The translations under genes were made by a program, and so were the position numbers. This document shows positions 10,020 to 22,467 of a DNA stretch of 64,000 nucleotides, piece by piece. Below the pieces are notes generated by a model that was given only the letters and a program-made list of their open reading frames with translations, was not told the origin of the DNA and ran no database searches. Positions within the stretch are counted from its first letter, which is position 1. Each line of letters opens with the position of its first letter. Source of the stretch: Edaphochlamys debaryana (taxonomy: Eukaryota; Chlorophyta; Chlorophyceae; Chlamydomonadales); contig JAEHOE010000054.1 of the NCBI GenBank assembly GCA_016858145.1, forward strand, positions 671,708 through 735,707. Direction: 5' to 3'.

Positions 10020-13000
10020 ATGGCGATGCTGCAGCTCGCGATTCTCGCGATGCTCTGCGTCGCGCTGCCTTGCGGGGCCAAACGCGGCGTGGATGACGAG
10101 GAGGCGTCAGGACTGGAATCGATTGACTTATCGAAGGAGTTCTGGTGAGGAAGAAGCAGTTCGCGAACCCACCCCCCTGACCCTCCACACCCCTCCACAC
10201 CCCGACACTCCTGCCCGACTCACTCTCTCCCCCTCACCATGAACGCTGGTGCAAAGGGGCAATCGTGGCCCCAAGTTTCCGGGCCACGCCCTCCATGAGG
10301 CCATTCGGGTAGGTGCAGAAGAGCTTCCTCGGAATTCTCGCCGTGGCCTCCGGGCCAGGAGCTGCCCTGGAATCAACGATGGGCACAGTGTCGTCCCCAC
10401 GGTCTGACGCCTCCGCTGCTGCGCCCCTCAGTCCCAGCAGCTTCGCGTGTTAGATGCCCGGGGGCGGCAGAGGCGGCTGGTGCTGGTGGCCCTCACCAGG
10501 TGGGGGGGCGGGGGGCGGGGGCGCGGGGTTTCTGGACCAATGCTTACGAGGGGGATCTCGACCTGATGAGTGTTGGTCGGTTTGCCCCAGGGCGCGGCTT
10601 CCTGTCTTTGTCCATACCATCGGTACCTCGAGACCGTTGGCACCTGACCCGCACTGCGGCGCGTTTCCCACCTGCTGCAGCGATAGCGCCTTAGCTGGCT
10701 CGGGGATGTGGAGCCTGTTCCTGGAGAGCCTTCACAACATCACGTTCACGGGTGCAGACGGCAAGCAGGTGGGGAGGCGCCACGAGGAACGACCGTACGT
10801 GCAAGCCGTTGAGGCCTGCCGAGCGTGGGAAGGGGCTCATCATAGTGAGCGGGTGGCCCAGGCGACGGCAGGCGAGCCGGGCATACGAAGGACCTACGCC
10901 CACTTCCATCCGCCCCCCTCCCCCATCTCCCTCCCCCCTTCCCCTCCCTCCCCCCCTTTCCGCCCCTGTCAGGACCGCCTGTCCTCCCACCTGGTGGCGG
11001 TGGTCATGGCCCCTCCCAACGCCAACGCCGACGCATGCCAGCGGGCCAGCGGACACAGGGGCGTGCGGTGCGCCCCCATGCACAGCAGCTGGTTCCAACA
11101 GGAGTGAGTCATCCATGCGCGGGCCGCCGGGCGTTTGGAGCAGGTTACAGAAGCATTCCGGCTTGCACTATGGTTGTCCAACGGCACTGTTTGTGCGGGT
11201 ATGTTGCCCAGCTTGATTGTGTGTGAAGGGGGCCTAGGGGCGTTCCGTGGCAGGTCTGTGTGGCACCTGCCCTAGCGGGGCGCACGGAGCATGCAGTGCG
11301 AGAAGGCTGGCTGCGGAGAGCCCTGGCCCGAACGGGGCGCTGGGACTGAAGCCTGGACTCGGCCTCTAGAGCCGTCCTTTGTGCTGCCGTTACGTTGGCG
11401 GCAGAGCCAACCAGTCATCTCAGGCACTGCACACAGGAAGCGTGCAAGCATGATGGTTTCTGCGAGTCGGGCGGGCCCCCATGCGTCACCCGCCCCCTTG
11501 CCCCTCACCCACGTGCCGCATGTCAGGATCTACTTCAAATCTCCCGCATGGGCCGCTCTGTCGTACGCCAAGATCTCATCGCTCCTTGCGGCCCTGTCCC
11601 TGGGGGTGGACGTGCTGTTCCTTGACTCGGACCAGGTGGGGGGGAGGGAGGGGAGGGGAGGGAGGGACATGGGGGCTTGGGCCTTCACAGCAGACGGCGT
11701 CAGGCCAAGGCGGGTCTCTCGGCCCTATCCTGGGTGAGCAGGTAGCCTTACGGGATACGGGGACTCCACCTCCCGGCCCTCGCCGCCCCCTCCCCACCCT
11801 CCCGCGGCCAGGTGTTCTTCAAGAACCCCCTGCCCTACCTTTTGGCCAGGTGAGGGCGCGGGCCCCGGGCACGAGCGGTAGGGGGCCATCAGCGAACAAA
11901 ACTCTGGGCATGAGGACCGGAAACGCGTCCAAACCCTGCTGGTCCACGCCAGTCTAATCCATGCATATGCCGTTTTGGGATCGCTGCAACTGCTCGCCCG
12001 TACCGTTTCTGCCGCACGCTTCAGGGACGCCGACGTGCTCGTCACGGGGGACTGCTGGGCGCGGGACGACACCGTACCGCTCGGCCAGCTGCCGCCGTAC
12101 CCCAACAACATCGGTTTCGTGTACGCCAGGTGGGGGCGAGCGACGGCGCCCCATGCCACTGTTGAGGCCCCAGAGCGGCCTCAGCGAAGCGACGGCGCGC
12201 GGGATGCCCCAAGCATGCACATGCAACTCACGATGCCGCCAGCACGCGCGTAAAACTCAGCGAACGCTAGCGGAAATTGCTGAACTTCAGCCTGGTTGCA
12301 GCGTGCAGCTTGTACTCTCTCTAATCACCTTGCAAACGCCAAGAAGGCTGCGGGCTATCGAGCACATTTGCTGCTCGGCCCCTGGGATACCCCTGCCTCA
12401 GGTCCAAGCCCATGTCCGTACGCATGGCCGCCAACTGGCTGGCTACGCTGGTGCTTCAGGCGCGAAGCAGCGGCGGCGGGGGCGGCAGGAAGAAGGGCGG
12501 CGGAGAGGACAGCCAGGAGGACCGTGCGGGGGGCGACAGGGAGACGGACGGCGGGGAGGCGGGCGAGGAGGACGCCGAGGGGGAGGGCGAAGGCGGCAGG
12601 CGGAGCCTCAAGGGCAGGAGCAAGAAGAAGAAAAAGAAGAAGTACGACCAGGGCACGTTCAAGCTCTTCTTTGAGGAGCTGCACGAGAGCTTGGGCGAGG
12701 AGACCGTCAAGGTTGGTTGGGAAGCGCACTTGCTTCTTGAGTACCCCTTGGTTGCCCCCTCAGTTGGGTGGGGACTTCACGCTTCAGGCTGCCCTACACA
12801 CAAGCCCGTGTCATCTGATGCCATGGCCCGTTGAGAGTGAATGCTCTGAGTGCCCTCACTGCACAGAAGCCAGCTAGAGGAGCAAATGCCCGTGTCATCT
12901 GAGGGGATACATGGAGCCTTGAGAGTTGTTGACGGGAATGCCCAATCCCCGCTTCTGCCTCCCTTTCTGCTGCTGCACTCGCCTCCCCGCAGTACCTGTC

Positions 13001-14327
13001 CATCAGCATGCTGAGTGGAGACGTCTTCCCCCACGCGTGCAGCGTGAGTGTCCGTGTGGCGTGTGAACGGGCCTCGGGGCGGCGGGGCTAGGGTCATCAG
13101 GGGCCGGGGGTTAGCGCGTGCCGAAGGGGGGCGGGCGGGGTTCGGTCATGGTTTGCGTGCCGGTAAGCCATGCCCTCAAGGGTATGGGGGGGTGGCTGTG
13201 CCCTGACGAGGGACCCTCCGCCCCAAGCGGCTCTCCGCTAGCTTTCCCCCTTGGCCCTCCTCTCCCTGAGCAGGGGCCCTGCGGGTGTAACACCACGGGG
13301 CTAGAACCTGGTGAGCGGGTGGCGGGAAGCCCAAAGGCGATGAGGCTAGGCAGTGTGTGCGTGTGCTTGCTTCCGCCTGGGGACATGAGCCCCCCGCACT
13401 CCGACATGTCCCCACGCCCACCCAGCAGCCGGATCCGATCGGTCCCTTCTCTCGCCCCAGCCCCAGCTTTATGTCCCTCCACCTGTGTTGTGACCCGTGG
13501 TTGCTTGCCTGTACTTCCACCACCACCACCTCTGCCCCTGCCGCGCACGCACAGGCGCGAAGGCGGTCCAGAGAAGCGAGCGCCGAGCCGACGGCACCTG
13601 CGACCCGCAGCTCATGCGGGTGCGGGGCATTCCTCGCTTTGCAACGCGCTAGTACCGTATGCCACGTGGTTCCAGCCACGAGCTAAAACAGCGACACTCA
13701 CCAGTCTAACGCCTGCAGCAGGGACACGTTGGCGTAGAGTCCAGTCCACATCCTGTTGTTCATTTACGCCCACCTCCTTCCCCAACCCACTGACCCGCCA
13801 ACCCGCTGGTATGTGTCAGACCTGGTACCACTTCCACAAACCGTGCGATACAGGTGGGTGCGGACTGGTAACGCTGGTTCTCAGGGTCCTGGCGTGGGGC
13901 CCTGGCTTGGGGCCCTGACTTGCATGGGTAAACGGCTGCTGCCTGGCGTGGCCCATCACCCATGTCGAGGCGGGGGTCCCCTCACCAGGTGCCCCGCGGC
14001 CTCCGCCCTCCGCATCCCGGCACACACGTTCGATTTCCCGCCTTCCCCCATCCCCGTATCCCGGAATTCCCTGCCGCTGGTTCCCTGCAGCCCCCAAGCA
14101 ACACACCCTATGCCAATTCAGCAATGCGCCCTGTCCGGCCCCCCGTCCGCCCCCCCTCCCGCGCCCCCCTACCTTCCATCCCCCCCTCCGCCCCCCCTAC
14201 CTTTCCTTCCGCCCCAGACCCCGCCTCCAAGGTGGCCTTCCTGCGGGAGCTGCTCCACATGTACCAGCGCCTGGTGGGGCCCGTCAACGCGCTGTCGGAG
14301 CCCGTCAGAGTCATTGGCGGCACCTAG
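10020..14327 (+). CDS. Secretory nucleotide-diphospho-sugar transferase (Nucleotid_trans type, GT77-like), copy 1
   Basis: Enzymes of this family are usually Golgi-lumenal transferases of sugars to cell-wall glycoproteins or polysaccharides. The ATG at 10020 starts a signal peptide (MAMLQLAILAMLCVALPCGA). Thirteen exons follow, reading in order GPKFPGHALHEAIR; QLRVLDARGRQRRLVLVAL; GMWSLFLESLHNITFTGADG; DRLSSHLVAVVMAPPN; WAALSYAKISSLLAALSLGV then DVLFLDSDQ; VFFKNPLPYLLA; DADVLVTGDCWARDD then NNIGFVYAR; PMSVRMAANWLATLV and later YDQGTFKLFFEELHE; YLSISMLSGDVFPHAC; CGCNTTGLEPG; TWYHFHKPCDT; and KVAFLRELLHMYQRLVGPVN. The DSD triplet is the expected metal/nucleotide-sugar site, and NIGF..AR and YDQG are family landmarks. 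The eighth-to-ninth region carries a lineage insert of Gly, Asp, Glu and a seven-Lys run that the paralogue lacks. Length is about 400 residues. Acceptor sugar and substrate are unknown. Confidence 0.85.
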
Positions 14328-15818
14328 CGGCAGCTGGCGACAGCTAGCGACAGCTAGCGACAGCAAGCAAAGGCGGCTAGCGGGGCATGACGAGCGAGGG
14401 CTGAGCGGGCCGCACCCCGCCCGCCGCCATGGGCTCGATCGTGGAAGTGGATCTAGATTCTGGTTTTTGCGCCATTTCCAAGTATGGGCGGGATGTACCA
14501 GTGCGGGGATCAGCCATGCTTGGGCCGCGGGGCGGTGGGTGACCCCGCTCGCGTGCATGGCACTTGGGCTCCGAGTGGGGGCTGATACGGTACGGACCAG
14601 ACAAGCCAAGAGTCTCGGATTGAGCGAGGTGTTGCACGGCGGTCAGCACTGTGGCTCGCATGTGTGCCGCTGGTGCAGGAAACGGACCTAATCTGCTGGG
14701 GCTATGGCTGCGCTTTGTAAAGAAGGCTCAGATTGAAGTAAGGTGGTTGGGCTGATGAGCTCATTTTGAGGCGGTGGGCACAGCCAGCGCGTGGCGCGCA
14801 ATCATGCACACAATTCCGTCGAGGACAAGCAAAGCTGATCAAGAGAGGCTGTCTTGCAGGACGCCCACGCGACGTTCCCGCCCGTGTCAGGCTCTGCGCC
14901 AAGCAAATGCACGCGTTCCACTGACGCTTTGCACAGGGTGAACCCCTTCGGACAGAGAGGGTCTCAGGGCCAACATGTGGGCGTCCAAGCAGAGACTCCT
15001 TAGCAGACTACCGTACTCCATCTTACTAGACTAATCCTATTCGCTCAGGAACTTCTGCTTGCGTCCATACCCACGGCAAATGGCCAAAGGGGTCTGCCTA
15101 GCTAGTGCCTACACATGCCGGTGCCACTGGTCGACCTTCCCAGTTCACAACGAACGGCATTTGATGCATCAGCAGGGTTCAGACAATGCGTCCTCTGCTG
15201 CAGGCCTCAATCTCCATCACCCATCACAGTAATCCATCGTGTCTTGTATGCCATGCGCACAATCCACATACGAGTAATGACCTTTACTGGGTCAACGCAC
15301 AACTGAAGCTTGCTCCGTACAATGAGTACGGCCCCACCCCGCCCCCTGACTAACAGGTAGGCCCCCCTAAAACAGCAGACCCCACCTCACTATGTCAGCT
15401 TCCCTAACTGGCCTACACGCCATTGTCGCCTCTAGCTCTAGCGCTACCTTTACAGTGTCTATGCTGCACGCGTGAATGCCGCTGCCGAGTGAACGAAGGA
15501 CATGCTTAGAATTTCCGACCTACCTGTGCCCTTTCTAGCACTCGCTCCTCTCCTGCCTACCACAGCACCACTACTTTGCTGCTTGCCGTACACATGAATG
15601 CTACGGAGTGCCGACTGCCCCCGTGCTTGACTGGGCCATGCACCCAGTCCAGAGCAGGGATCCATGCAATGACCCAACCTGGGTGCCACATCCTGGAGCA
15701 ATGCACACAGCACCCGGCATCCTCCGCCGGCGTGCCCAGCTGCGCCGTCTTCACTTCTATGCTCAATTGCTGCATGCACGCATAAACGACATGACGCAAC
15801 CATGCATCTGCGTCCTCA
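14328..15818. other. Spacer between convergent sugar-transferase genes
   Basis: It should hold both 3' UTRs. Immediately after the copy 1 stop is a short tandem run of CAGCTAGCGA units (14331-14365). No gene is supported in the rest, which is less GC-rich than its flanks around 14900-15500. Confidence 0.5.
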
Positions 15819-18800
15819 TCACAACGCGCGTAGCCACCGCCGCTTGGATTCGGCGACCGACACTGCCTTCCCACCCGAACCTGTTGCAGCTGAGAGCTTG
15901 TGCTGAGCTGCGCCGCCGCCGCCCACCAGTCGCAGGGGCTCAGACAGGCTCCCGATGGGCCCCACTAGGCGCTGGTACATGGCCGTAAGGTTCTTCAGGA
16001 TTGGGAGCTTGGCGGAGTGGACTGTGACCAGAGCGGGGTGGGGCAGGGAAGCGGGGGGCCCATTCTGACTCGTGGGGGAGTAGCACAAGGGGCCGCCGTG
16101 CGTGCATGGGCCGAAGGGGAAGGCGGTAGGCGGCGCGGCCCCAGGGACAGCAGGCCCACGCCCCCAACCACCCCCTCCAGCACTCGTACACACGATGCGC
16201 GCACCTTTGACACAGGGGCTGTGGAACACGAACCAGGACTGCGTTGGGACGAGGGGGCACACAGGCGAAGGGGAAGGGTGGCGTGCGTAAACTCAGCCTA
16301 GGGGAGCCGCCATGCACTCATCGCCCAGCTGTTAGCCTGGCACGCATTGGCACTTGGACGCACGCACCCGCATGACGTCATCTTTGCAGGTTCCGCCGGC
16401 CGTGAGGTTCATCTTGACGCCCTCGGCTCCTGCTCGGAGGGGCGGGGCGGAAGAGGATTGAGTGGATGGGCTTGCCAAGCCCCAGTGGGGCCAAGGCGAA
16501 TTGAACGGATCGACTTGGGGCCAAGGCGAGCGAGGTAGACAGGTAGGGCCACCCCGCGTTGGCCATTGCTTCGCTCGGCCATGCAGCGTGACTGCTGCCC
16601 CGCGGACATGACCGCCCGTAACAGCCCACCATGGCGACACATATGTGTGGGCTGGGTCCTGTTAGCCTAGCACCAGCCCGCCGCCAGGAGGAGTGGCTCC
16701 ACGCCCGCGAGCAACCCTCGTGCTTCCCCTGTGCCCTCTTTCTTTTGCACACGCCGGTACAGAGACTGCCTCATCCCACCGGGCCTGCACCTTCGCTGGA
16801 CAGAGGCCGCCGGCACCCCGCATGGCGGCATAGCACCGCACCTGGCTTCAGCCGGGTGATGTTGCAGCCGCAATGACCCTGAGGAGTGGTAGCGGCGAGG
16901 TGGAGGGTGTGTGAGGGGGAAGGCACCCGTATGCAAGCGTGTGCGTGGCAATCTCTGAGGCCGAGCCCAGCGCTCGCTGTTGCTCTACCCCCAGCGCGCC
17001 ACGGGCGCCGGCCACCAGACCGGCAACCCTGCAAGCTCCCCAAAAGGTAAGCTCCACGCGGCCTCAGCTGCGGCCTCTTGCCCCCAGGCCCTCGCGGTGC
17101 CCCCCTCCACAAATAAGGCACGACAGGCGAAAGCACCTGCATCACACGAAGCCACTACGCCACTCATCCCACCCCTGCCCCAGTAGCCCAAGGCCCTCAC
17201 GGTGCACAGGTTGGGAAAGCGGTCCGCCCGCAGGACGTTGGCAGACAGGTACTGAGGCGGGGAGTGGACAGGAGGAGGCAGGAAGAAAAAAACAATAAAG
17301 GGAAGGCAAGGGAAAGAACGCAGCAGAGGATAGGCATGGGAGGACGAGTGGGCAAGGTCAGGGCTTGTCCTGATGCTGCGTCAGTGCGCGTTCCTCGGTG
17401 CTCGGGTTCCACCAAGCGGACCTGGGTCAAGGTAGCTCGACTCCCCCCGCCTTGCATCCTTACCTTGGGTGCCTTGTCCTTGAAGTCCGCATTCATCCCC
17501 GAAAAGAAGAAGTGGAACGTGTTTTGGTCATAGAAGCGCCAACCCTGGGTCTGCCCCACCCAGCGCGTCTCCGAGGCGACGAGAGTGGCGAGCCAGTTGC
17601 CGGCCATTCGTACGGCCATGGGCTTGGCGCGAATGTACAGCAGGCCGATGTTGACGGGCTGGTCGGTTGGTGGTTGTGTTCGGTTGGTTGAGGGGAGAGG
17701 CAAGGGGCGGGGTGCGGTCCAGGGAGCCTGCCCGCGAGGAACCTTCTGCACCATGCGCGCACGATCCACCGGTCCTAGCAAGTGCGTGGTTCGTGTACGC
17801 CTGACGCCTAAGCGGTAGTGGGAACAAGACCCAAGGCTTGCCATGCTCGTTGCTATCGCGGCTCACCATTCCGTGGGGTAGATCGCCCTCCGGAACCACG
17901 TCATCACGTGCCATGCAGGCGTCACTCGAAACGAGCACGTCCCCGTCCCTGCGCGGCGCGTAGGTGTCAGTGTCAGCACGTGCCATGCACGGGGGGAAGG
18001 CGCCCAGCAGCAGAGAGCATAATGAACATTCGACCAGTCCAGCAAATTCCGTCAGTACGGAGTATGGCCTCGCCGTTCGAGGTCCATCTGGCAAACCGCA
18101 GGCCCGACTCACCTTTCAAGGAAGTACGGCACTGGGTTCTTGAAGAACACCTGAGCCGAAGCCGGGTCCGAGGCGGGGGCGTCAGCCGCCCAAGCGCACT
18201 AAGTACCGACAAGCCCCAAGCCCCCCTAACGCCTCCCCATGCATGAACCGCGTCACCCAGTATCACCCGAGCACACTGCGAGCGTCTCCCCTCCCCTCCC
18301 TCAGCCCCCCACCTGGTCCGAGTCAAGGAACAGCACGTCCACCCCAAGGGACAGGGCCGCCAGGAGCGATGAGATCTTGGCGTACGACAGAGCGGCCCAT
18401 GCGGGGCCCCACCAGGTGAACCTGAAGGGGCAAATGCAGGAGGAGCCATGTTTCCGTGTCTCTCACTCGTACCATGTCGGCCTATCCCTCTAGGTTCATT
18501 CACGAGTGTGCCTCCTTGCTTCGAGCTAACCGCCGCCGCTATCTTCAATTGCATGACTCACTGGTTTGTGCTGAAGAACTTGCTGTGCATGGGCGCGCAC
18601 CGCACGCCCCTGTGTCCGCTGGCCCGCTGGCATGCGTCGGCGGTGGCGTTGGGAGGGGCCATGACCACCGCCACCAGGTGGGAGGACAGGCGGTCCTGAC
18701 AGGGGCGGGAAAGGGGGAGGGGGGAGGGGGACGGCTGGATGCTAATTGTACTCATGCCGCTTTCGCCAAGTGTTGGTCGTGAAGCAAGGGTAGACACCGC

Positions 18801-20144
18801 CCTCCCGAGGCCTGGGCCGCTAGCGCGCTAGTAAGCGCGCTCTTGAGAAAGTCCTCCCGATTGCGCCCCTGAGATTGCCCTTCCCGCGCCCGGCAGTCCT
18901 CGATGGCTTGCGCGGGCCTCCGGACGGTCGTTCCTCGTAGCGCCTCCTCACCTCCTTGCCGTCCGCGCCAATGAATGTGATGTTGTGAAGGCTCTCAAGG
19001 AACAGGCTCCACATCCCAGCGTTTGCGGCCTCAGGCTGGGCGCTGCGGAAGCAGACGAGCAAGTGGGGGCAGATATGAAGAGGCCGGCAGCAGTACACAT
19101 CACCGCAGGCACGCAGGTACGGCGCCGCGGGGTATCCGGAAAGGGCCAGCCCTGTGCGTGCGCTAAGGCGGGCTACATTTGGGCTGGGGTGGGCCTGCGC
19201 TCGGTTGTGCGCTGCCCCGGCTATAACAGGCCCTCATTGCCCCCCCCCGCCCTACCGTTCAGTCGCCGACTCGCCGGGCCTTGCGCAAGGCATGCGAAAC
19301 CCCCGGCATCCGTGGACCCCTCCCTCAACCCCACCCCGTGATCTCGCCCCCAGCCCCCGCTCCCACCCTATGAGGGCCATGAGGACCAGCCGCCGCTGCT
19401 GCCCCCGGGCATCCAACACGCGAAGCTGCTGGGCCTGCGTTTGGTGGGACGGATAGCAACAGGGGATCAGCAGAGGTAACCCCTGGAGCGGACGGCACCC
19501 ATGGATGTCGTGGGACGGATAGCAACAGGGGATCAGAGGTACTGCGTGCAGGGGATGGACCATATGGACTGGAGGCGTGACCGTGTGGGAGCCCCATGCC
19601 CAGGGGGGGTAGGGCTAGTAGGGCAGAGCGGAGGCAGAGCGGACGCGGGTCGGTTATGTACACGCACGGGAACACGTACCCTGATGGCGTCTCGGAGCTC
19701 TGTGGGCGGAAACTTTGGCCCAGCGTCGCCCCTGTGGACCAGGTAGGAAGTGAAGTAAGGGTTGGACTGCCGAGGCGGCAGTCGCAGGACGGCGCACTCG
19801 CTGCTTCGCGTGCTCGCATCGGCCGGAGGCCAGGGTTTTGGCCCGTGCGTTGCGGCGGTTTGGCGCCAAAAGTGGCGAACCCCCTGACTCTCAGCCCACC
19901 ACTCCTATCGAGAGTTGATGATCATTGCAAGGCGCCTATGCTTCAATACGGACGCGACGTTACTACAAGTGCGTGCATTTTGGTCATTAATCACCCGCCT
20001 TCACCCGCCTCACCAGAAGTCCCTTGGTAGCGTTGCCGCTTTTAGTCCTTCCGCGATGGGCTTGCTGCGCTGCCACGCCTCGCCTGGTCGCGTAACGCAC
20101 AAGAGCGCCAACATCGCCATGGCCAGCCGTAAAGGCTGCTCCAT
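15819..20144 (-). CDS. Secretory nucleotide-diphospho-sugar transferase (Nucleotid_trans type, GT77-like), copy 2
   Basis: This is the inverted paralogue of copy 1. The ATG at 20144 gives a signal peptide (MEQPLRLAMAMLALLCVTRP), with exon 1 ending at 20014 in the same phase as copy 1. The next exons read GPKFPPTELRDAIR; QLRVLDARGQQRRLVLMAL; GMWSLFLESLHNITFIGADG; DRLSSHLVAVVMAPPN; WAALSYAKISSLLAALSLGV and DVLFLDSDQ; VFFKNPVPYFLE; GDVLVSSDACMARDDVVPEG; and NIGLLYIRAKPMAVRMAGNW, then WRFYDQNTFHFFFSGMNADF. After these come YLSANVLRADRFPNLC; CGCNITRLKPG; SWFVFHSPCVK; and LPILKNLTAMYQRLVGPIGS with the stop at 15819. It lacks the Lys/Glu-rich insert of copy 1 and has the uninterrupted FYDQN segment usual for the family, so it may be closer to the ancestral form. 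The role is inferred from the family: sugar transfer in the secretory pathway. Confidence 0.85.
19444..19536. repeat. Short direct repeat, period 66 bp
   Basis: The 27-base stretch starting GTGGGACGGATAGCAACAGG occurs at 19444 and again at 19510, within an intron near the 5' end of sugar-transferase copy 2. It looks like a recent local duplication. Confidence 0.7.
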
Positions 20145-20746
20145 GCTTATTTATTGACAACCGAAGCTCAGCAGCATGAGCAGCGAGCAGTATACCGAGG
20201 CTGGCACCAGGGGGGGTCTCGCTGAGGCTGAGGCGAATGTGTTCGGCCTACGGCCTATGTGTTTTTTTTGCTCTAAACGTGAAACGTGGCTGGGTAGTAA
20301 TGACAATTGAAGTTGTCAGAAGTTGAGCTGGTTTGCGCACGCAATCCCAGCCCGCGCATAGACAGTTACACGTTGCCGGTTATGTGGCTGATCGCTGCAC
20401 CTCGCTAAGGCTTGCTATTCTGTGCGTAGTACTCTGTGAGTTGAGCCAGATTTGAGCCCGTTAGTCGGTAGTCGGAGCTAGTGGCCGTCCCCTGCGTTGG
20501 ACGACATCGAGGCGAACCGCCCCAGACGACCTGTGAAGGCCTGTGACGGCTTTCCCCCTGGTAGGCCTTGAACAGAACTCATACAAAGCGAAGCGCCAGA
20601 CCTGATGAGCGAGGCAAGGAGGGGCAAGGGGCGACGGGCACGAGGGTGCGAGGAGGTCTGCCCGGGTCTGCCTTGGCCTAGAGGCACCTCGAGGCACCCC
20701 ATCCTCCCAGGGTCACATTCGATCGGTCCCTCCTCCGCCCCTGCAG

Positions 20747-22467
20747 ATCCTGGCCCTTGCCCTCACCAGCATCATTGGAATCGTGGACAACCTGCAGTGG
20801 CTCACACGCCAGGTGGGGGCCGCGGGGAAGAGGAAGAGGGCACGGGCACAAGCTAATGGTTGAGTCCCGGCTAGCTCTTGACTCTGCCTGTCCTCATCCC
20901 CCGCTACCTCCGTCGCACCAACTCTTCCCTGGTTCCCCTCCAGACGTGCGAGGTTGAGGCCCACATGGCTAGCCTGGAGCGAATCTTGTCATACGCCGGG
21001 ATCCAGAAGGAGACGGTTCTGGTGGATGCAGACCCAGCGCTACCAACAGCACCTGCCGAGGGGACTGCGGCCGCCGCCCCACCCTCCCCTGCCACGCCTT
21101 CCATCCCAGCTAAGGGGGCGGAGCCAGCTGCGGAGCCTGGGCCCTCCCCGCCCCAGGGTTTGGCCCCGCACCGGCGCCCTGTGCTATGAGGACGTCACTG
21201 CAGAGTACAGACCTGGTACGTCGCGCGCGTAGGGGCCCAAGCGTTGCGGGGGCATCTCATCACGTTGTGAGCTTGCATGTTACCCAACTTGGGGCCAGCT
21301 CGCTCAGGATGCAAGGCAGGCCCTAGGCCCGATGGTCTCCCATTCTCCTGCACCACTCTCATGTCTCACCTCACCACCACATCCCTCAGACCTTCCCCCC
21401 TGCCTGGTGGGCCTGAGCTTCCGCCTGGAAGCTGGCAGCAGCTGCGGCGTGGTGGGGCGCACGGGCAGCGGCAAGAGCAGCCTCATGCTGACGCTGTTCC
21501 GGCTCATCCGGGTGACCCAGGGGACAATCAGGCTTGACGGGGCCGACATCGCCCGAGTGCCGCTCGCCGAGCTGCGGAGGCAGCTGGCGGTCATCCCACA
21601 GGTGTGGAGCGAGCTGTGCCGAGCCTTCTGGAGTCATCCCTGCCACACCTGTAGCCCAAACCCGCCACTGCCTGGCCCTCCTTAACTTGCTCCTACTTGT
21701 CGCTGCCCTTCATCCTCTTCCGCGCAGGACCCGCTCCTGTTCAGCGGCACCCTCCGCTCCAACCTCGACCCCTCGGGCGCCCTGCCCGACTCCCGGCTGT
21801 GGGAGGTGCTGCGCGCCGTGCGGCTGCGGGAGGCCGTGGGGGCGCTGCCGGGGGGGCTGGGCGCCGCCATCGCACACGGCGGGGGCAACCTGTCCGTGGG
21901 GCAGCGGCAGCTCTTCTGCCTGGCACGGGCGCTGCTGCAGGATGCCAAGGTGGGGAGGGGGAGGGGGGAACTGCGACGGGGGACTGCGGGGAACGTCCCA
22001 ATTCGGCGAGGAGCCGATTGAGGAGTGCCAAGGTGTGTAAAGCATAGGTTTGCCGGGGAAGTGAAGCCGCCAGATGGTATCTCCCACCAGGTGCTGGCTC
22101 TGGATGAGGCCACCGCAAAAGTCGACCACGAGACGGACGAGCTGATCCAGGTACGAACGGATTGAACCCTCAGGCCTGATCAGGATTCCCGCACTTGCCA
22201 TCCATGCATGTCCTTGACGTGAGCCGTACGTCCTGGTCCCTCCCTTGGCTCCCTTTGAAGCGCGCCGTACACTCGTACGTGGACGACGGATCCAACCGCG
22301 TTCTGATCATGATCGCGCACCGGATCGACACCGTCATGTCGGCGGATCAGCTGCTGGTGCTGTGCAGTGGGCAGCTGGTGGAGAGCGGGCCGCCGGCGGT
22401 GCTGCAGGGCAGCGGGGGCGTGTTCAGCCGCATGGTGCGGGCGGCGAGGCACGGGGGAGAGGACTGA
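20747..22467 (+). CDS. ABCC-type transporter C-terminal fragment (end of TMD2 plus NBD2)
   Basis: Seven exons encode only the last part of an ABCC exporter. Exon 1 (20747-20812) reads ILALALTSIIGIVDNLQWLT, the last transmembrane helix. Exon 2 (from 20943) reads CEVEAHMASLERILSYAG, the TMD2-NBD2 linker. A short exon gives WPRTGALCYEDVTAEYRP, and exon 4 (21390-21601) GLSFRLEAG then GVVGRTGSGKSSLMLTLFR (Walker A). Exon 5 (21728-21949) reads DPLLFSGTLRSNLDPSGALP, then NLSVGQRQLFCLARALL (ABC signature). Exon 6 (22091-22150) gives VLALDEATAKVDHETDELIQ (Walker B), and exon 7 (22261-22467) VLIMIAHRIDTVM (H-loop) and stop. All catalytic motifs of NBD2 are intact. Only about 600 bp separate exon 1 from the start codon of the divergent sugar transferase, and no TMD0, TMD1 or NBD1 exons are seen there. 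It is therefore an N-terminally truncated copy, a half-size gene or a pseudogene. Confidence 0.8.

Larger units (their letters stand above)
10020..20144. repeat. Tail-to-tail inverted duplication of a whole 13-exon gene
   Basis: The genes at 10020-14327 (plus) and 20144-15819 (minus) have matching exon order, exon phases and many near-identical exons, separated by a 1.5-kb spacer. The exons DRLSSHLVAVVMAPPN (10970 and about 18700) and WAALSYAKISSLLAALSLGV (11540 and about 18400) are almost identical at the DNA level, while the N-terminal, NIGF/NIGL and C-terminal exons have clearly diverged. This is a mosaic of old divergence and recent homogenisation. Confidence 0.85.
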
